In this document: one piece after another, positions 8,216 through 20,260 of the stretch | How positions within the stretch are numbered: position 1 is the first letter of the stretch | Layout: the number at the start of each line of letters is the position of its first letter | Assembly (NCBI RefSeq): GCF_012034245.1 | Contig: NZ_JAATEO010000008.1 | Span: 1 to 64,000 of the forward strand | DNA from: Micromonospora thermarum | Lineage (GTDB): Bacteria > Actinomycetota > Actinomycetes > Mycobacteriales > Micromonosporaceae | Direction: 5' to 3' | Length of the DNA: 64,000 nucleotides | Program-made: the position numbers and the translations under genes | The notes under the pieces: generated by a model | What the model saw: the letters and a program-made list of their open reading frames with translations, nothing else | Databases searched by the model: none | What the model was told of the DNA's origin: nothing

Positions 8216-8762
8216 CACCAAGGCCGGCGACGCCGGCATGACCAGGCTGAGCAACAACGAGCAGGTGCCGAAGACAGATCCCCGGATCGCCGCGTACGCG
8301 GACGTCGACGAGTGCAACGCGGCGATCGGCGTCGCGCTCGCCCTCGGGCAGCTCGACGAGGAGCTGCGGAACGTCCTCGGGTCGATCCAGAACGACATGT
8401 TCGACGTGGGTGCCGACCTGGCCACCCCGGTGGAGCCGGACCCGAAGTACCCGCCGCTGCGGGTCACCGAGGAGTACGTCGAGCGCCTCGAGGGCTGGTG
8501 CGACGAGTACAACGCACGCCTCAGCAAGCTCGACTCCTTCATCCTCCCCGGCGGCACCGCGGGCGCGGCGCTGCTGCACGTGGCGCGGACGATCGCCCGA
8601 CGCGCCGAGCGTGCGGCCTGGGCCCTGGTCGCGCACGACCCTGATCGGACCAGCTCTCTTCCGGCAAAGTATCTCAACCGGCTCTCCGATCTGCTCTTTA
8701 TCCTGGCAAGAACGGCAAATCCGGCGGGAGACGTGCTATGGGTGCCGGGCGGTAACCGCTGA
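8190..8762 (+). CDS. Cob(I)alamin adenosyltransferase (PduO/CobO-like)
   Basis: A 190-residue PduO-type enzyme that makes adenosylcobalamin from ATP and cob(I)alamin. The N-terminal ATP loop [15 protein letters not shown] follows the family pattern TRxGDxGxTxL. Later are [35 protein letters not shown] and [14 protein letters not shown], all conserved family segments. The start at 8190 is where the homology begins; upstream in-frame codons run through murA. The cofactor is needed by the mutase encoded at 1.8-3.8 kb. The position next to murA and the atp operon is the same as in Mycobacterium. Confidence 0.92.
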   Translation: MAVHLTRIYTKAGDAGMTRLSNNEQVPKTDPRIAAYADVDECNAAIGVALALGQLDEELRNVLGSIQNDMFDVGADLATPVEPDPKYPPLRVTEEYVERLEGWCDEYNARLSKLDSFILPGGTAGAALLHVARTIARRAERAAWALVAHDPDRTSSLPAKYLNRLSDLLFILARTANPAGDVLWVPGGNR

Positions 8763-9181
8763 CCGGGCAACCGCCGCCCGCCCGCACCGGCGCGCTGCAC
8801 CACGTCGAGGTGTGGGTCCCCGACCTGGCCGGAGCCGTCCGCAGTTGGGGATGGCTCCTCGGGGAGCTGGGCTGGACGCCGTTCCAGGAGTGGCCGGCCG
8901 GCCGCTCCTGGCGGCTCGGCCCCACCTACGTCGTGCTGGAGGAATCCCCCGCGCTGTCCGGCCGGGTCCACGACCGGCTCGCCCCGGGCCTCAACCACCT
9001 CGCCTTCCACGCCGGCCCGCCGGCCGCCGTCGACCGGCTGGTCGCGGCGGCGCCGGCGCACGGCTGGTCGCTGCTCTTCCCCGACCGCCATCCCCACGCC
9101 GGCGGTCCCGAAACCTACGCCGCCTATCTCACCGACGGCCAGGGGTACGAGGTGGAGCTGGTCGCCTTCCCGAACCGGTGA
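8759..9181 (+). CDS. VOC (glyoxalase/bleomycin-resistance) superfamily protein
   Basis: A protein of about 140 residues with a single VOC fold: LHHVEVWVPDL at the first strand, LNHLAFHAG in the middle and YEVELVAFPN at the end. The His of HHVEVWV, the His of LNHLAFH and the last Glu occupy the usual metal-ligand places. The fold starts before the first ATG/GTG/TTG codon in frame (GTG at 8810), and a stop at 8753 blocks extension. A CTG at 8759, overlapping the adenosyltransferase TGA as CTGA, is therefore the better start. The substrate is unknown. It is translationally coupled to the adenosyltransferase. Confidence 0.72.
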   Translation: MTGQPPPARTGALHHVEVWVPDLAGAVRSWGWLLGELGWTPFQEWPAGRSWRLGPTYVVLEESPALSGRVHDRLAPGLNHLAFHAGPPAAVDRLVAAAPAHGWSLLFPDRHPHAGGPETYAAYLTDGQGYEVELVAFPNR

Positions 9182-9235
9182 CGTGCATGACGGCGGGCCC
9201 GGATCGTCAGGCGTTTCCGGAGAGCGGGACGGTGG

Positions 9236-9691
9236 CTAGGCCGCCGGCCAGTCCTGCGAGGCCAGACGCGGCGAGACCGCCCCCGGAGGGGCGGCCTCGA
9301 GCCAGGAGAGGAACCCGGTGACGGTGGATCGCGCCATGGCGATCTCGACCGGAGCGTGGTGACTGGTACAGCGGAGGATGACCCAGTCGGCGGGCATCGC
9401 GAAGCGCTCCTGCCCCTCGGGCAGCCGGCGGCGCTCGACCGCCAGACCCTTCCGGGAGAGGACCCGCTTCGGGCGGAGGGCGAAGCTGAACATCCGGTAC
9501 CACCGGAGTTCGTCGCCCGCGAAACGGCCGAAGCCGGGAGCCCAGCCTCGGCCGTCGAGCATCGTGGAGGTCCGGACGCTGAGCCGGATGATGCCTCCGC
9601 TGCGGGTGACAAGTGCCCGCCGGACGAAGAGAATCAGGAGCGCGCCGAGGATGACGGCGACGCCGATCCCGATCCCTTCGACGATCTCCAT
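9236..9691 (-). CDS. DUF2550 family membrane protein
   Basis: A 151-residue protein with one N-terminal membrane span (about residues 6-25), followed by a basic cytoplasmic or external domain of the DUF2550 type (GDELRWYRMFSF, then RRLPEGQE and TSHHAPVEIAM). It follows atpC with a gap of 13 bases. The same protein follows atpC in mycobacteria (Rv1312), so it is probably co-transcribed with the end of the ATP synthase genes. No function is known. Confidence 0.82.
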   Translation of the reverse strand: MEIVEGIGIGVAVILGALLILFVRRALVTRSGGIIRLSVRTSTMLDGRGWAPGFGRFAGDELRWYRMFSFALRPKRVLSRKGLAVERRRLPEGQERFAMPADWVILRCTSHHAPVEIAMARSTVTGFLSWLEAAPPGAVSPRLASQDWPAA

Positions 9692-9704
9692 CTCCGGTGT
9701 CGGC

Positions 9705-9986
9705 TCAGCGACCGGCGGAGGAGACCGGGGTGGCGCTCTCGGCCAGGACGGTGACGCCCTCGGCGCTCACCGACAGGAAGCCGCCGGCCACCTCGTACGC
9801 GACCTGCTCGCCACCGGGCAGCTTGATGCGGACCTGGCCGGGCTCGGCGAGCTGGCCGAGCAGGGGCGCGTGCCCCGGCAGCACACCCAGCTCGCCCTCG
9901 GTCGTCCGCGCGACGACCATCTCGGCGTCGCCGGACCAGACCTTCTCCTCGACGGCTACGAGCTCGACGTGAAGCTGCTGTGCCAC
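9705..9986 (-). CDS. atpC: ATP synthase epsilon subunit, short form without C-terminal helices
   Basis: A 93-residue protein with the N-terminal beta-sandwich of epsilon ([51 protein letters not shown]). Typical epsilon has about 120-140 residues and ends in two helices that can inhibit ATP hydrolysis; here only about ten residues ([10 protein letters not shown]) follow the sandwich. A natural TGA ends the frame and the next gene starts 13 bases on, so a sequencing truncation looks unlikely. Unusually, it is separated from atpD by an LCP gene and a terminator, so it must be expressed from the LCP-side promoter or its own. Confidence 0.9.
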   Translation of the reverse strand: MAQQLHVELVAVEEKVWSGDAEMVVARTTEGELGVLPGHAPLLGQLAEPGQVRIKLPGGEQVAYEVAGGFLSVSAEGVTVLAESATPVSSAGR

Positions 9987-10084
9987 GCTGTCTCCTTGCT
10001 GCGGCGGCGGGTTGCCGAAAGTCTAATCGCGCCGCAGACCCGCCCGTAACGCGGGTGGCGAGACCTGCCTCACTGAAACCCGAT

Positions 10085-11227
10085 TCAGCTCGCCTTGTTC
10101 TGGAATTCCGGGTGCTCCAGCAGGAAGGCGTCGAGCTGCTCGTTCTTCAGTGACGCGAAGAAGTCCTGTACGGCGGGGTCGAAGCGCTCGCCCAGGTACT
10201 TCCCGTTCTCCATGATGCCGCCGCCCGGCAGCTTGATCATCTGGATGTTGTTCGGGCGCAGGTTCTTCAGCGCGAGGCCGAAGTCGACGACGCTGTGCCC
10301 GCGACCGTTGAAGACCAGGGACTGGCCGGCCGCCCGGAGCACCTTGTCCAGCTTGATCGGGTTGGTCACCACGTCGGCGCTGAACGCCTGGCTCGCCATC
10401 GCCTTGACGAACTGCTGCTGGTGGCGCTGCCGGCCGTAGTCGCCGTCCGGCACACCGTTCTTGGGGTAGCGCTGCCGGACGTAGTCCAGCGCCTGCCAGC
10501 CCTTGAGGTGCTGCTTGCCCTTCGGGTAGATGGCCTGCTCGCCCAGGTATCCGCCGCCGCCGGGCCGCAGCTCGCGGTGGGTCCCGTCGGGGCGGCGGTG
10601 CTCCGAGCGCACCTCGCGCTCGATGTTCATGGTGACGCCGCCCATCGCGTCGACGATCCGGATGAAGCCGCTGAAGTTGATGATCGCGCCGGCGTCGAAC
10701 CGCTCGATCCCGGTCACCTGCTGGACCGTGCTGGCGAGCAGCTGGAAGCCCTGGGCCGCGTCCGGGTTCTGCCCGGCCTTGCGGCTGCCGTACGACATCG
10801 CCGCGTTCAGCTTCTCCTTGCTGCCGCCGAAGCCGGCCGGCTCGAAGGCCGGGATGTCGACGTAGAGGTCACGGGGCAGGGAGAACAGGTAACCGCGGTC
10901 GAGGCCGGCCGGCACGTGCAGCACCATGACCGAGTCGGCCAGCGGCGGCTGCTCCGGCTTCCGGGGGTCGACGCCGACGAGCAGGATGTTGAGCGGGCCC
11001 TTGATGTCGCTCTTGCGCTCCTTGGCGCCGGCAGCCTGGTCGCCGAAGAGGTCGGCCTTGCCCACCGCGCCCTCGTAGCGGGCCATCAGCGCCTCGGCGC
11101 CCACCAGGACCGCGCCGCTGAGGAACATGAGGACGGCACCGAAGACGGTGCAGACCCGGGCCCACCGCGGCACGCCTGCCCACACGGACGGCTTCCGACC
11201 GCCCTTGCCGGCCTTACCCACGATCAT
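10085..11227 (-). CDS. LytR-CpsA-Psr (LCP) family cell-wall glycopolymer ligase
   Basis: A 380-residue protein: basic N-terminus, one membrane span (about residues 23-46), then an extracellular LCP domain with LLVGVDPR, LFSLPRDLYVDIP (conserved Arg/Asp), VDAMGGVTMNIER, LKGWQALDYVRQRY and RQRHQQQFVKAM. LCP enzymes attach wall polymers such as teichoic acid or arabinogalactan to peptidoglycan. A GGAG site stands six bases before an internal GTG at 11221, which may be the real start instead of ATG 11227. It sits between atpD and atpC on the same strand, behind the atpD terminator, an odd place for this family. Confidence 0.9.
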   Translation of the reverse strand: MIVGKAGKGGRKPSVWAGVPRWARVCTVFGAVLMFLSGAVLVGAEALMARYEGAVGKADLFGDQAAGAKERKSDIKGPLNILLVGVDPRKPEQPPLADSVMVLHVPAGLDRGYLFSLPRDLYVDIPAFEPAGFGGSKEKLNAAMSYGSRKAGQNPDAAQGFQLLASTVQQVTGIERFDAGAIINFSGFIRIVDAMGGVTMNIEREVRSEHRRPDGTHRELRPGGGGYLGEQAIYPKGKQHLKGWQALDYVRQRYPKNGVPDGDYGRQRHQQQFVKAMASQAFSADVVTNPIKLDKVLRAAGQSLVFNGRGHSVVDFGLALKNLRPNNIQMIKLPGGGIMENGKYLGERFDPAVQDFFASLKNEQLDAFLLEHPEFQNKAS

Positions 11228-11390
11228 CTCCGTTCGTCACGCCCACGATCAGGAGACGGGCGTACGCAGCCGTTTGGTTGCACGGTTCCGCGCGCAATCG
11301 GGGGAGCGCGCGCATGAACGGTACCTCGCGTCGGGCATGATCGCCGACCCGTGGAACCGGGCAGCGGCGATGATAGGTCCCGAAGATGAA

Positions 11391-11428
11391 CGAAAGGCCG
11401 CCCCGGCTTTAACCGGGACGGCCTTTCG
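11391..11428 (-). terminator. Hairpin terminator after atpD
   Basis: The arms CGAAAGGCCGCCCCGG (11391-11406) and CCGGGACGGCCTTTCG (11413-11428) pair with one mismatch around a six-base loop. It lies 41 bases beyond the atpD stop and ends the main atp transcript before the LCP gene and atpC. Confidence 0.8.
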
Positions 11429-11468
11429 GGTCGTCGACGGGCGGGCCCGACGACGGTCGTCAGCGGGC

Positions 11469-13837
<2,369 letters not shown>

Positions 13838-13839
13838 CG

Positions 13840-15492
13840 TCAGCTCTCAGCCGGGCGGTCGGTCGTGCCCTCGCGGAACCGCGTCACCGTCTCGCGGCTC
13901 TCCTCGCCCTCCAGCGGCTGGGCCGCGGGCTCGTTGATCCGCCGCTCCTCCTCCTTGCCGAGGAAGAGCTTCTTGAACTCGGTGATCGCCGAGTCGAGGG
14001 AGCCGACGATCTCGTCGTCCCACTTGTTGTCCGCGATCGCCGCCAGGACGCCCTCGTGCTTGTGGCGCAGGTACTGGAGGAACTCGGACTCGAAGCGCCG
14101 GATCTCGCCGACCGGGATGTCGTCCAGCTTGCCCTCGGTGCCGGCCCAGACCGAGACGACCTGCTCCTGCACCGGGTACGGCGAGTAGTTCGGCTGCTTG
14201 AGCAGCTCGACCAGGCGGGCACCGCGCTCCAGCTGGGCCCGGGAGGCCTTGTCCAGGTCGGAGGCGAAGGCGGCGAACGCCTCCAGCTCGCGGTACTGGG
14301 CCAGGTTGAGCCGCAGCGAACCGGCGACCTTCTTCATCGGCTTCACCTGCGCGGCGCCACCGACCCGGGAGACCGAGGTGCCGACGTTGATGGCCGGCCG
14401 GACGCCCTGGTTGAACAGGTCGGTCTCGAGGAAGATCTGGCCGTCGGTGATGGAGATGACGTTGGTCGGGATGAACGCCGAGATGTCGTTCGCCTTGGTC
14501 TCGATGATCGGCAGACCGGTCATCGAGCCGCCGCCCATCTCGTCCGAGAGCTTCGCGCAGCGCTCCAGCAGCCGGGAGTGCAGGTAGAAGACGTCACCCG
14601 GGTACGCCTCACGGCCCGGCGGGCGGCGCAGCAGCAGCGACACGGCGCGGTACGCCTCGGCCTGCTTGCTCAGGTCGTCGAAGACGATCAGGACGTGCTT
14701 GCCGCCGTACATCCAGTGCTGGCCGATGGAGGAGCCGGTGTACGGGGCCAGGTACTTGAAGCCGGCCGGGTCGGAGGCCGGCGAGGCGACGATGGTCGTG
14801 TACTCCATCGCGCCCGCCTCCTCCAGGATGCCCTTGATCGAGGCGATCGTGGAGGCCTTCTGACCCACGGCGACGTAGATGCAGCGGACCTGCTTCGTCG
14901 GGTCGCCGGAGCGCCAGTTGTCGCGCTGGTTGAGGATGGTGTCCAGGGCGACCGTGGTCTTGCCGGTCTTCCGGTCACCGATGATCAGCTGCCGCTGGCC
15001 CCGGCCGACCGGGGTCATCGCGTCGACGGCCTTGATGCCGGTCTGCATCGGCTCGAACACGGACTGGCGGGCCATCACGTTCGGAGCCTGGAGCTCCAGC
15101 TCGCGGTAGCCCTCGTTCGGGATGTCGCCGAGGCCGTCGATCGGCTGGCCGAGCGCGTTGACCACACGGCCGAGGAAGGCGTCGCCGACCGGCACCGAGA
15201 GCACCCGCTCGGTGCGCTTGACGCGCTGGCCCTCCTCGATGCCGCCGTAGTCACCGAGGACGACGACACCGATCTCCCGGACGTCGAGGTTCAGCGCCAC
15301 ACCGAGGGTGCCGTCCTCGAACTCCAGGAGCTCGTTGGTCATGGTCGAGGGAAGACCCTCGACGTGGGCGATGCCGTCGCCGGCGTCAGCGACGGTGCCG
15401 ACCTCCTCGCGGGAGACGCCGGCCGTGTAGGAGGAGACGTAGCGCTCCAGGGCGCCGCGGATCTCCTCCGTCGAGATGGTCAGCTCGGCCAT
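13840..15492 (-). CDS. atpA: ATP synthase F1 alpha subunit
   Basis: A 550-residue non-catalytic subunit. Its Walker A is GDRKTGKT and the family stretches [59 protein letters not shown] and [15 protein letters not shown] are all present. The C-terminus is extended by about 35 polar, charged residues (from [11 protein letters not shown] to the end), as in other actinobacteria, where such extensions can restrain ATP hydrolysis; this role is inferred here. It is two bases from atpG. Confidence 0.97.
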   Translation of the reverse strand: MAELTISTEEIRGALERYVSSYTAGVSREEVGTVADAGDGIAHVEGLPSTMTNELLEFEDGTLGVALNLDVREIGVVVLGDYGGIEEGQRVKRTERVLSVPVGDAFLGRVVNALGQPIDGLGDIPNEGYRELELQAPNVMARQSVFEPMQTGIKAVDAMTPVGRGQRQLIIGDRKTGKTTVALDTILNQRDNWRSGDPTKQVRCIYVAVGQKASTIASIKGILEEAGAMEYTTIVASPASDPAGFKYLAPYTGSSIGQHWMYGGKHVLIVFDDLSKQAEAYRAVSLLLRRPPGREAYPGDVFYLHSRLLERCAKLSDEMGGGSMTGLPIIETKANDISAFIPTNVISITDGQIFLETDLFNQGVRPAINVGTSVSRVGGAAQVKPMKKVAGSLRLNLAQYRELEAFAAFASDLDKASRAQLERGARLVELLKQPNYSPYPVQEQVVSVWAGTEGKLDDIPVGEIRRFESEFLQYLRHKHEGVLAAIADNKWDDEIVGSLDSAITEFKKLFLGKEEERRINEPAAQPLEGEESRETVTRFREGTTDRPAES

Positions 15493-15576
15493 CCTCTGCT
15501 TCCTTAAGTATCAGGGCCCGGGATACCTAGTACCGACCGGTCCGATGGCGTCGAATCAGGGCTGCGGAAGCGCTGG

Positions 15577-16398
15577 TCAGCTCTTCGCGAGCGCGTTGCG
15601 GGTCTCGTTGAGGCGGCGCAGGACGGTGCCGTCGTACAGGTCGGAGCCGACCCGCACGCTGACGCCACCCAGCACTTCGGGATTCACCGTCTGCTTGACA
15701 GAGACCTCCCGACCGTATATCGCGGTGAGGCTGGCGCCCAGTCGACGCTCCTCCTCCTCGCTCAACGGGGCCGCGACGGTCACGTACGCGACCTGCCGGT
15801 CCCGCCGGTCGGCGGCCAGCTCGACCAGCCGGGTGAGCGCGCCGCTGAAGTTGCGTCCCCCGAAGCCGGCGAGCGCGACCCCGACGAGGTAGCCGGTGAC
15901 CGGCCGGGCCTTGCCGGCGATCAGCTGGTCGACCAGGGTGGCCCGCTGGTCGGCCGGGACCATCGGGTCGGAGAGCGCGTTGGACAGCTCGGGCGAGCCG
16001 GAGACGACCTGCCCGAAGCGGAACAGCTCGTCCTCGACCTCGCCCAGCTCACCGGCCTTGTCGGCGCTCGCCAGGAGTGCCTCGACGCCCAGCAGCTCGG
16101 CGGCGTCGAGGAGTTCCGACGGGGCCGACCAGCGACCGGAGACGAGCGCGGTCAGCAGGTCGAGCGCGTCCGCGCCGACCTTGCCGGACAGGATCCCGGT
16201 GAGCAGACCGGCGCGGTCCTCACTCGAACGGGCCGGGTCGGAGAGCGCCCGGCGCAACCGCGGCTCCCGCCGCAGCAGCGCGGCGACGGAGAGGAGCTCG
16301 TCGGCGGTGGAGGCCACCGCCGACGGCTCCGCGCCACGGGCGTACGCGTCGAGGCGCTCGGCCGCGACCTTGTACGACTCCCGGCTGGCGGCCTGCAT
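15577..16398 (-). CDS. atpH: ATP synthase delta subunit
   Basis: A 273-residue OSCP/delta subunit that links F1 to the peripheral stalk. It is longer than the classical 180 residues, as is usual in actinobacteria, with the N-terminal helical bundle and a C-terminal beta domain (VAYVTVAAPLSEEEERRL, VNPEVLGGVSVRVGSDLYDG). It starts on the last base of the atpF stop (TGATG) and is followed by an 84-base gap before atpA that holds no clear terminator. Confidence 0.95.
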   Translation of the reverse strand: MQAASRESYKVAAERLDAYARGAEPSAVASTADELLSVAALLRREPRLRRALSDPARSSEDRAGLLTGILSGKVGADALDLLTALVSGRWSAPSELLDAAELLGVEALLASADKAGELGEVEDELFRFGQVVSGSPELSNALSDPMVPADQRATLVDQLIAGKARPVTGYLVGVALAGFGGRNFSGALTRLVELAADRRDRQVAYVTVAAPLSEEEERRLGASLTAIYGREVSVKQTVNPEVLGGVSVRVGSDLYDGTVLRRLNETRNALAKS

Positions 16399-16937
16399 CA
16401 GCGGGCCCCCGCGCTCTCGAGACCGCTCAGGAACCGGTCGACGGTGCCCTTGCGACGCGCCTCGTCGGCGAGCGACTCACCGACGATCTTGCTGGCCAGG
16501 TCCACCGCGAGGGTGCCGACCTCGGTGCGCAGCTCGCGCACGATGGTGGCGCGCTCGGCGGCGAGCTGCTCCTTGCCGGCGGCGATGATCCGGTCGGACT
16601 CCTCCCGCGCCTTGGCGAGGATGTCCTGGCGGATGCCCTCCGCGTCGGCCCGGGCGTCGTCCCGGATCCGGGCGGCGTCGGTACGCGCCTCGGCGAGCTG
16701 TGCCCGGTACTGCTCGAGGAGCTGGTTCGCCTCGGCCTGCGCGGCCTCGGCGCGCTTGATGCCACCCTCGATCGCGTCGACCCGCGCCTGGAACGTCTGC
16801 TCCATGCGCGGGAAGACGAACTTCATCAGCACGACGCAGAGCAGGATGAAGGCGATGCCACCGACCACGATCTCCTGCCAGATCGGAATGATCGGGTTGT
16901 GGGCGGACTCACCACCCTCAGCGGCGAGGAAGAACAT
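16398..16937 (-). CDS. atpF: ATP synthase F0 b subunit
   Basis: A 179-residue peripheral stalk subunit. A single membrane span (about residues 22-43, IVVGGIAFILLCVVLMKFV) is followed by a long charged coiled coil rich in Ala, Glu and Arg. It lies 30 bases after atpE and overlaps atpH by one base. The first 20 residues (with HNPIIPIWQ) form the short N-terminal segment typical of actinobacterial b subunits. Confidence 0.95.
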   Translation of the reverse strand: MFFLAAEGGESAHNPIIPIWQEIVVGGIAFILLCVVLMKFVFPRMEQTFQARVDAIEGGIKRAEAAQAEANQLLEQYRAQLAEARTDAARIRDDARADAEGIRQDILAKAREESDRIIAAGKEQLAAERATIVRELRTEVGTLAVDLASKIVGESLADEARRKGTVDRFLSGLESAGAR

Positions 16938-16967
16938 GGAAGACCTCCCGGTCAGAGGGGGGCGGAA

Positions 16968-17237
<270 letters not shown>

Positions 17238-17269
17238 TCACGCGGGACGACAACGGTTGGTGCGGTGGA

Positions 17270-18067
17270 TCAGTGTTCTTCGGCGAGCGCGCCCTGCACG
17301 TAGCTGGCGGTCAGCACGGTGAAGACGTACGCCTGCAGGACGATCACCAGGAACTCGAGGAAGGTGAGCGCGACGGTCATCGCCCAGGACAGCACCGAGA
17401 CCGGCGCCAGCCACGGCGTGATGTTCAGCATCGCGAAGCCGCCGAGCGTGAAGACCAGCAGGAGCATGTGGCCGGCGAACATGTTCGCGAAGAGACGGAC
17501 GGCCAGCGAGAACGGCCGGACGAGGAAGGTCGAGAAGAACTCGATCGGGATCAGCAGCGGCAGGATGTACCAGGGCGCCGGCGGGATCAGTGAATTCTTG
17601 AAGAACTTCCCGGCCCCGTGATGGCGGATGCCGACCCAGATGAACATCACGTAGCTGATCACGGCGAGGAACGCCGGGAAGGCGATGTGCGAGTTCGGCG
17701 AGATCTGCAGGAACGGCACGATCGCGAAGAAGTTGGTCAGCAGGATGAAGCAGAAGAGCGTGGTGAAGTACGGCGCGAACCGCACCCCCGCGTGCCCGAT
17801 CATGTCGACCGCGATGTTGTTCCGCACGAAGCCGTAGATCGACTCGGCGAACCACTGCTTCTTCGTCGGCACCAGCTGCGGGTTCCGGTAGCTGGCCAGG
17901 AAGAAGATGATGAGGACGCCGACGGCGAGCCAGACCATCGCCGTGATCTTGGTGAACCAGTAGGAGTTCTCCGCACCCCACGGCAGGATGCTGGGCAGGT
18001 AGAAGTCCTCCACGCTGGGAGGGAATACCGCCTCGCCCTGTGCCAGGACGTTCGCCTGTCCGAACAC
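17270..18067 (-). CDS. atpB: ATP synthase F0 a subunit
   Basis: A 265-residue membrane subunit with five to six spans. The essential Arg that faces the c ring is in LAVRLFANMFAGHMLL; the later FLVIVLQAYVFTVLTASYV helix carries the conserved Gln and Tyr. It follows atpZ with a gap of 11 bases and precedes atpE by 65 bases. Confidence 0.96.
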   Translation of the reverse strand: MFGQANVLAQGEAVFPPSVEDFYLPSILPWGAENSYWFTKITAMVWLAVGVLIIFFLASYRNPQLVPTKKQWFAESIYGFVRNNIAVDMIGHAGVRFAPYFTTLFCFILLTNFFAIVPFLQISPNSHIAFPAFLAVISYVMFIWVGIRHHGAGKFFKNSLIPPAPWYILPLLIPIEFFSTFLVRPFSLAVRLFANMFAGHMLLLVFTLGGFAMLNITPWLAPVSVLSWAMTVALTFLEFLVIVLQAYVFTVLTASYVQGALAEEH

Positions 18068-18078
18068 CGCGTCCCTTC

Positions 18079-18315
18079 CTAATTAGGCGTGCCGAGCTTG
18101 CGGACGACCAGGATGATGCCCCCGGCCATGCCGAGCACGACGCCGATCCCGGTGGCGATGCCACCGGTGCCGAGCCACCGGTCGACCAGCCAGCCGATGA
18201 AACCCCACACGAGCATGCCCGCGATCAGGTAGGAGAGCGCGGTCCAACCCTGGCCGGCACCGGACGGAACATCGTCCGGGCCGCCGCTGGGTCGGGGGTT
18301 TTGGTCACCAGCCAT
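18079..18315 (-). CDS. atpZ: AtpZ/AtpI-type small membrane protein
   Basis: A 78-residue protein with a Pro/Gly-rich cytoplasmic start and two membrane spans (about 28-48 and 53-72), the second ending in VVRKLG. It matches the AtpZ (F0F1-ATPase subunit) family, which helps Mg2+ supply or c-ring assembly in other bacteria. The ATG at 18315 begins the homology (MAGDQNPRPSG). It starts the tight atpZ-B-E-F cluster, 11 bases before atpB. Confidence 0.8.
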   Translation of the reverse strand: MAGDQNPRPSGGPDDVPSGAGQGWTALSYLIAGMLVWGFIGWLVDRWLGTGGIATGIGVVLGMAGGIILVVRKLGTPN

Positions 18316-18504
18316 GACGGGGCGAACGATATCAGCCGGGAAGACGAGGCTGTGCCTCACCCCCCGCACAACCGTGGTTGTGTGGGCGTCTGGCGGGCAG
18401 GGTCGTCTGTGGGCACGCTACTCCCGTTCGGCCACCCAGAAAATGACCCATGCCGGACACATTTTGCGGGCGTCCGAGGTGTGGGACAGCGACGTGGGCC
18501 GTGC
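18316..18504 (-). promoter_or_regulatory. Leader region between atpI and atpZ with two inverted repeats
   Basis: This 189-base gap holds no gene. CACAACCGTGGTTGTG (about 18366-18381) is a 16-base palindrome, and AAAATG (18440-18445) with CATTTT (18460-18465) forms a spaced inverted repeat that stands out as AT-rich. A promoter for the structural atp genes probably lies here, separate from that of glyA-atpI, but no clear -10/-35 pair could be fixed. Confidence 0.45.
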
Positions 18505-18939
18505 CTAGCGTGACCGGCGGGCGTGGACGGTCGTCAGCCACCAGATGTGCACGCCGGTCCAGACCACCACGCCGGCGGCGATGCCGAGGCAGAGCGGGAC
18601 CAGCCCGGCCCAGCCGGTCGAGGCCACGCCGACCATCACCACGCCGAGCAGGGTGAACTTCGCCGCGTACAGGGCGAGGCCGAAGGGCAGCACGAGCTGC
18701 GGGTTGACGCTGTCGGCCCAGGCCAGCACGACGGTGGTGAGGGTGTAGCTGGCGGCGGTCACGCCCACCCCGAGCGCGGCGCCGAGGGCCGCGTCGGAGC
18801 CTCCGGTGAGCGCGCCGACCACCGCGGCCGCCGCCGCGAGCAGGCCGGTCGCCGCGAGCAGCAGCGGCAGGTGCCGCAGGCGCCACCGCCGGTCACCGGC
18901 CGTCGGCGCCGCCGGCTCGCGCACCCCGCGCTCAGCCAC
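18505..18939 (-). CDS. atpI: ATP synthase protein I-like membrane protein
   Basis: A 144-residue protein with four predicted membrane spans (about 26-46, 49-72, 82-103 and 108-132). The short basic C-terminus ends HARRSR. Position before the atp genes and fold match the AtpI/DUF-type protein of actinobacteria (Rv1303 place), which aids c-ring assembly. Its start overlaps the end of glyA by eight bases, so it is translated with glyA. A 189-base gap with possible promoter elements then precedes atpZ. Confidence 0.75.
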   Translation of the reverse strand: MAERGVREPAAPTAGDRRWRLRHLPLLLAATGLLAAAAAVVGALTGGSDAALGAALGVGVTAASYTLTTVVLAWADSVNPQLVLPFGLALYAAKFTLLGVVMVGVASTGWAGLVPLCLGIAAGVVVWTGVHIWWLTTVHARRSR

Positions 18940-20224
18940 GGGGGTACGCCGGGAAGGCCCCGACCAGCTCGGTCACCTCGGCCGCCACCCGGCGCAGCGC
19001 GTCGGCGCCACCGGGTTCGCCCGGGTCGGTGCGCACCGCCCGGGCGATCAGGTCCGCCACCCGCCGCATCTCCGGTTCGCCCATGCCCTGGGTGGTGACG
19101 CTCGGCGTGCCGACCCGGATCCCGGAGGCGGTCATCGGCTTCTGCGGGTCGTACGGGATGGCGTTCTTGTTGAGCGTGATGCCGGCGGCGTCGCAGCGCG
19201 CCTCGGCCTCGGCGCCGGTCACCCCGAGCTCGCGCAGGTCGAGCAGGGCGAGGTGGGTGTCGGTGCCGCCCGAGACCGGGCGCATCCCCTGGTCGGCGAG
19301 ACCGGCCGCGAGCGCCTGGGCGTTGCGGACCACCTGGGCGGCGTACGCCCGGAACTCCGGCTGGGCGGCCTCGCGCAGCGCGACCGCCTTCGCCGCGACG
19401 GCGTGCATCAGCGGGCCGCCCTGGGTGAACGGGAAGACGGCCTTGTCGATCCGCTGGGCCAGCGGCTCCCGGCAGAGGATCATGCCGCCGCGCGGGCCGC
19501 GCAGCACCTTGTGCGTGGTGAAGCAGACGACGTCGGCGTACGGCACCGGCGACGGGATGGCCCCGCCGGCGACCAGGCCGATGAAGTGGGCGGCGTCCAC
19601 CATGAGGTACGCGTCGACCTCGTCGGCGATCTCGCGGAAGCGCGCGAAGTCGATCAGCCGCGGGTACGCCGTCGCGCCGCAGATGATCATCTTCGGCCGG
19701 TGGGCGAGCGCCAGGTCGCGCACCTCGTCGTAGTCGATCAGCTCGGTGTCCCGGTGGACCGTGTAGCCGACCGTCGCGAACCACTTGCCGGAGAAGTTCA
19801 CCCGGCTGCCGTGGGTGAGGTGACCGCCGTGCGGCAGGTCCATCGCGAGCACGGTGTCCCCCGGCTGGACCAGGGCCGCGTACGCGGCCAGGTTGGCGCT
19901 CGCGCCGGAGTGCGGCTGGAGGTTGGCGTGCTCCGCGCCGAACAGCTCCTTCGCCCGGGCGATCGCGATCTCCTCGGCGCGGTCCACCTCCGCGCAACCG
20001 CCGTAGTAGCGGCGGCCCGGGTAGCCCTCGGCGTACTTGTTGGTCAGCGTCGAGCCGAGCGCCGCGAGCACGGCCGGCGAGGTCAGGTTCTCGCTGGCGA
20101 TCAGCTGGAGGCCGCCACGGAGCCGGGTCAGCTCACCGAGCACGACGTCGGCGATCTCCGGATCGGTCGCCCGCAGCTGGTCGAAGTCCGGCCCCCAGAA
20201 GGTCGGCGTCGTCTCGGTGTCCAC
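18932..20224 (-). CDS. glyA: Serine hydroxymethyltransferase
   Basis: A 430-residue PLP enzyme converting serine and tetrahydrofolate to glycine and 5,10-methylene-THF. The PLP lysine is in [57 protein letters not shown] and [12 protein letters not shown] are family landmarks. The GTG start at 20224 is preceded, on the minus strand, by TAGACT with eight bases between, a leaderless-type arrangement. Placement directly upstream of atpI, sharing eight bases with it, is typical for this part of the actinobacteria rather than for mycobacteria. Confidence 0.95.
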   Translation of the reverse strand: MDTETTPTFWGPDFDQLRATDPEIADVVLGELTRLRGGLQLIASENLTSPAVLAALGSTLTNKYAEGYPGRRYYGGCAEVDRAEEIAIARAKELFGAEHANLQPHSGASANLAAYAALVQPGDTVLAMDLPHGGHLTHGSRVNFSGKWFATVGYTVHRDTELIDYDEVRDLALAHRPKMIICGATAYPRLIDFARFREIADEVDAYLMVDAAHFIGLVAGGAIPSPVPYADVVCFTTHKVLRGPRGGMILCREPLAQRIDKAVFPFTQGGPLMHAVAAKAVALREAAQPEFRAYAAQVVRNAQALAAGLADQGMRPVSGGTDTHLALLDLRELGVTGAEAEARCDAAGITLNKNAIPYDPQKPMTASGIRVGTPSVTTQGMGEPEMRRVADLIARAVRTDPGEPGGADALRRVAAEVTELVGAFPAYPRG

Positions 20225-20260
20225 AGCGCCAGAGTCTATTGGGCCGCAGACTGGAAGCCG
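20225..20260. promoter_or_regulatory. Short divergent promoter region of glyA and the SDR gene
   Basis: Only about 35 bases separate the two starts. On the minus strand TAGACT (plus 20233-20238, as AGTCTA) stands eight bases before the glyA GTG and fits a leaderless promoter. Nearly the same bases read TCTATT on the plus strand (20235-20240), 19 bases before the SDR GTG. The two genes probably share this box. Confidence 0.45.

Noticed and set aside
20225-20260. A glycine riboswitch before glyA
   Set aside because: Only about 35 bases separate glyA from the divergent gene and the transcript looks leaderless.
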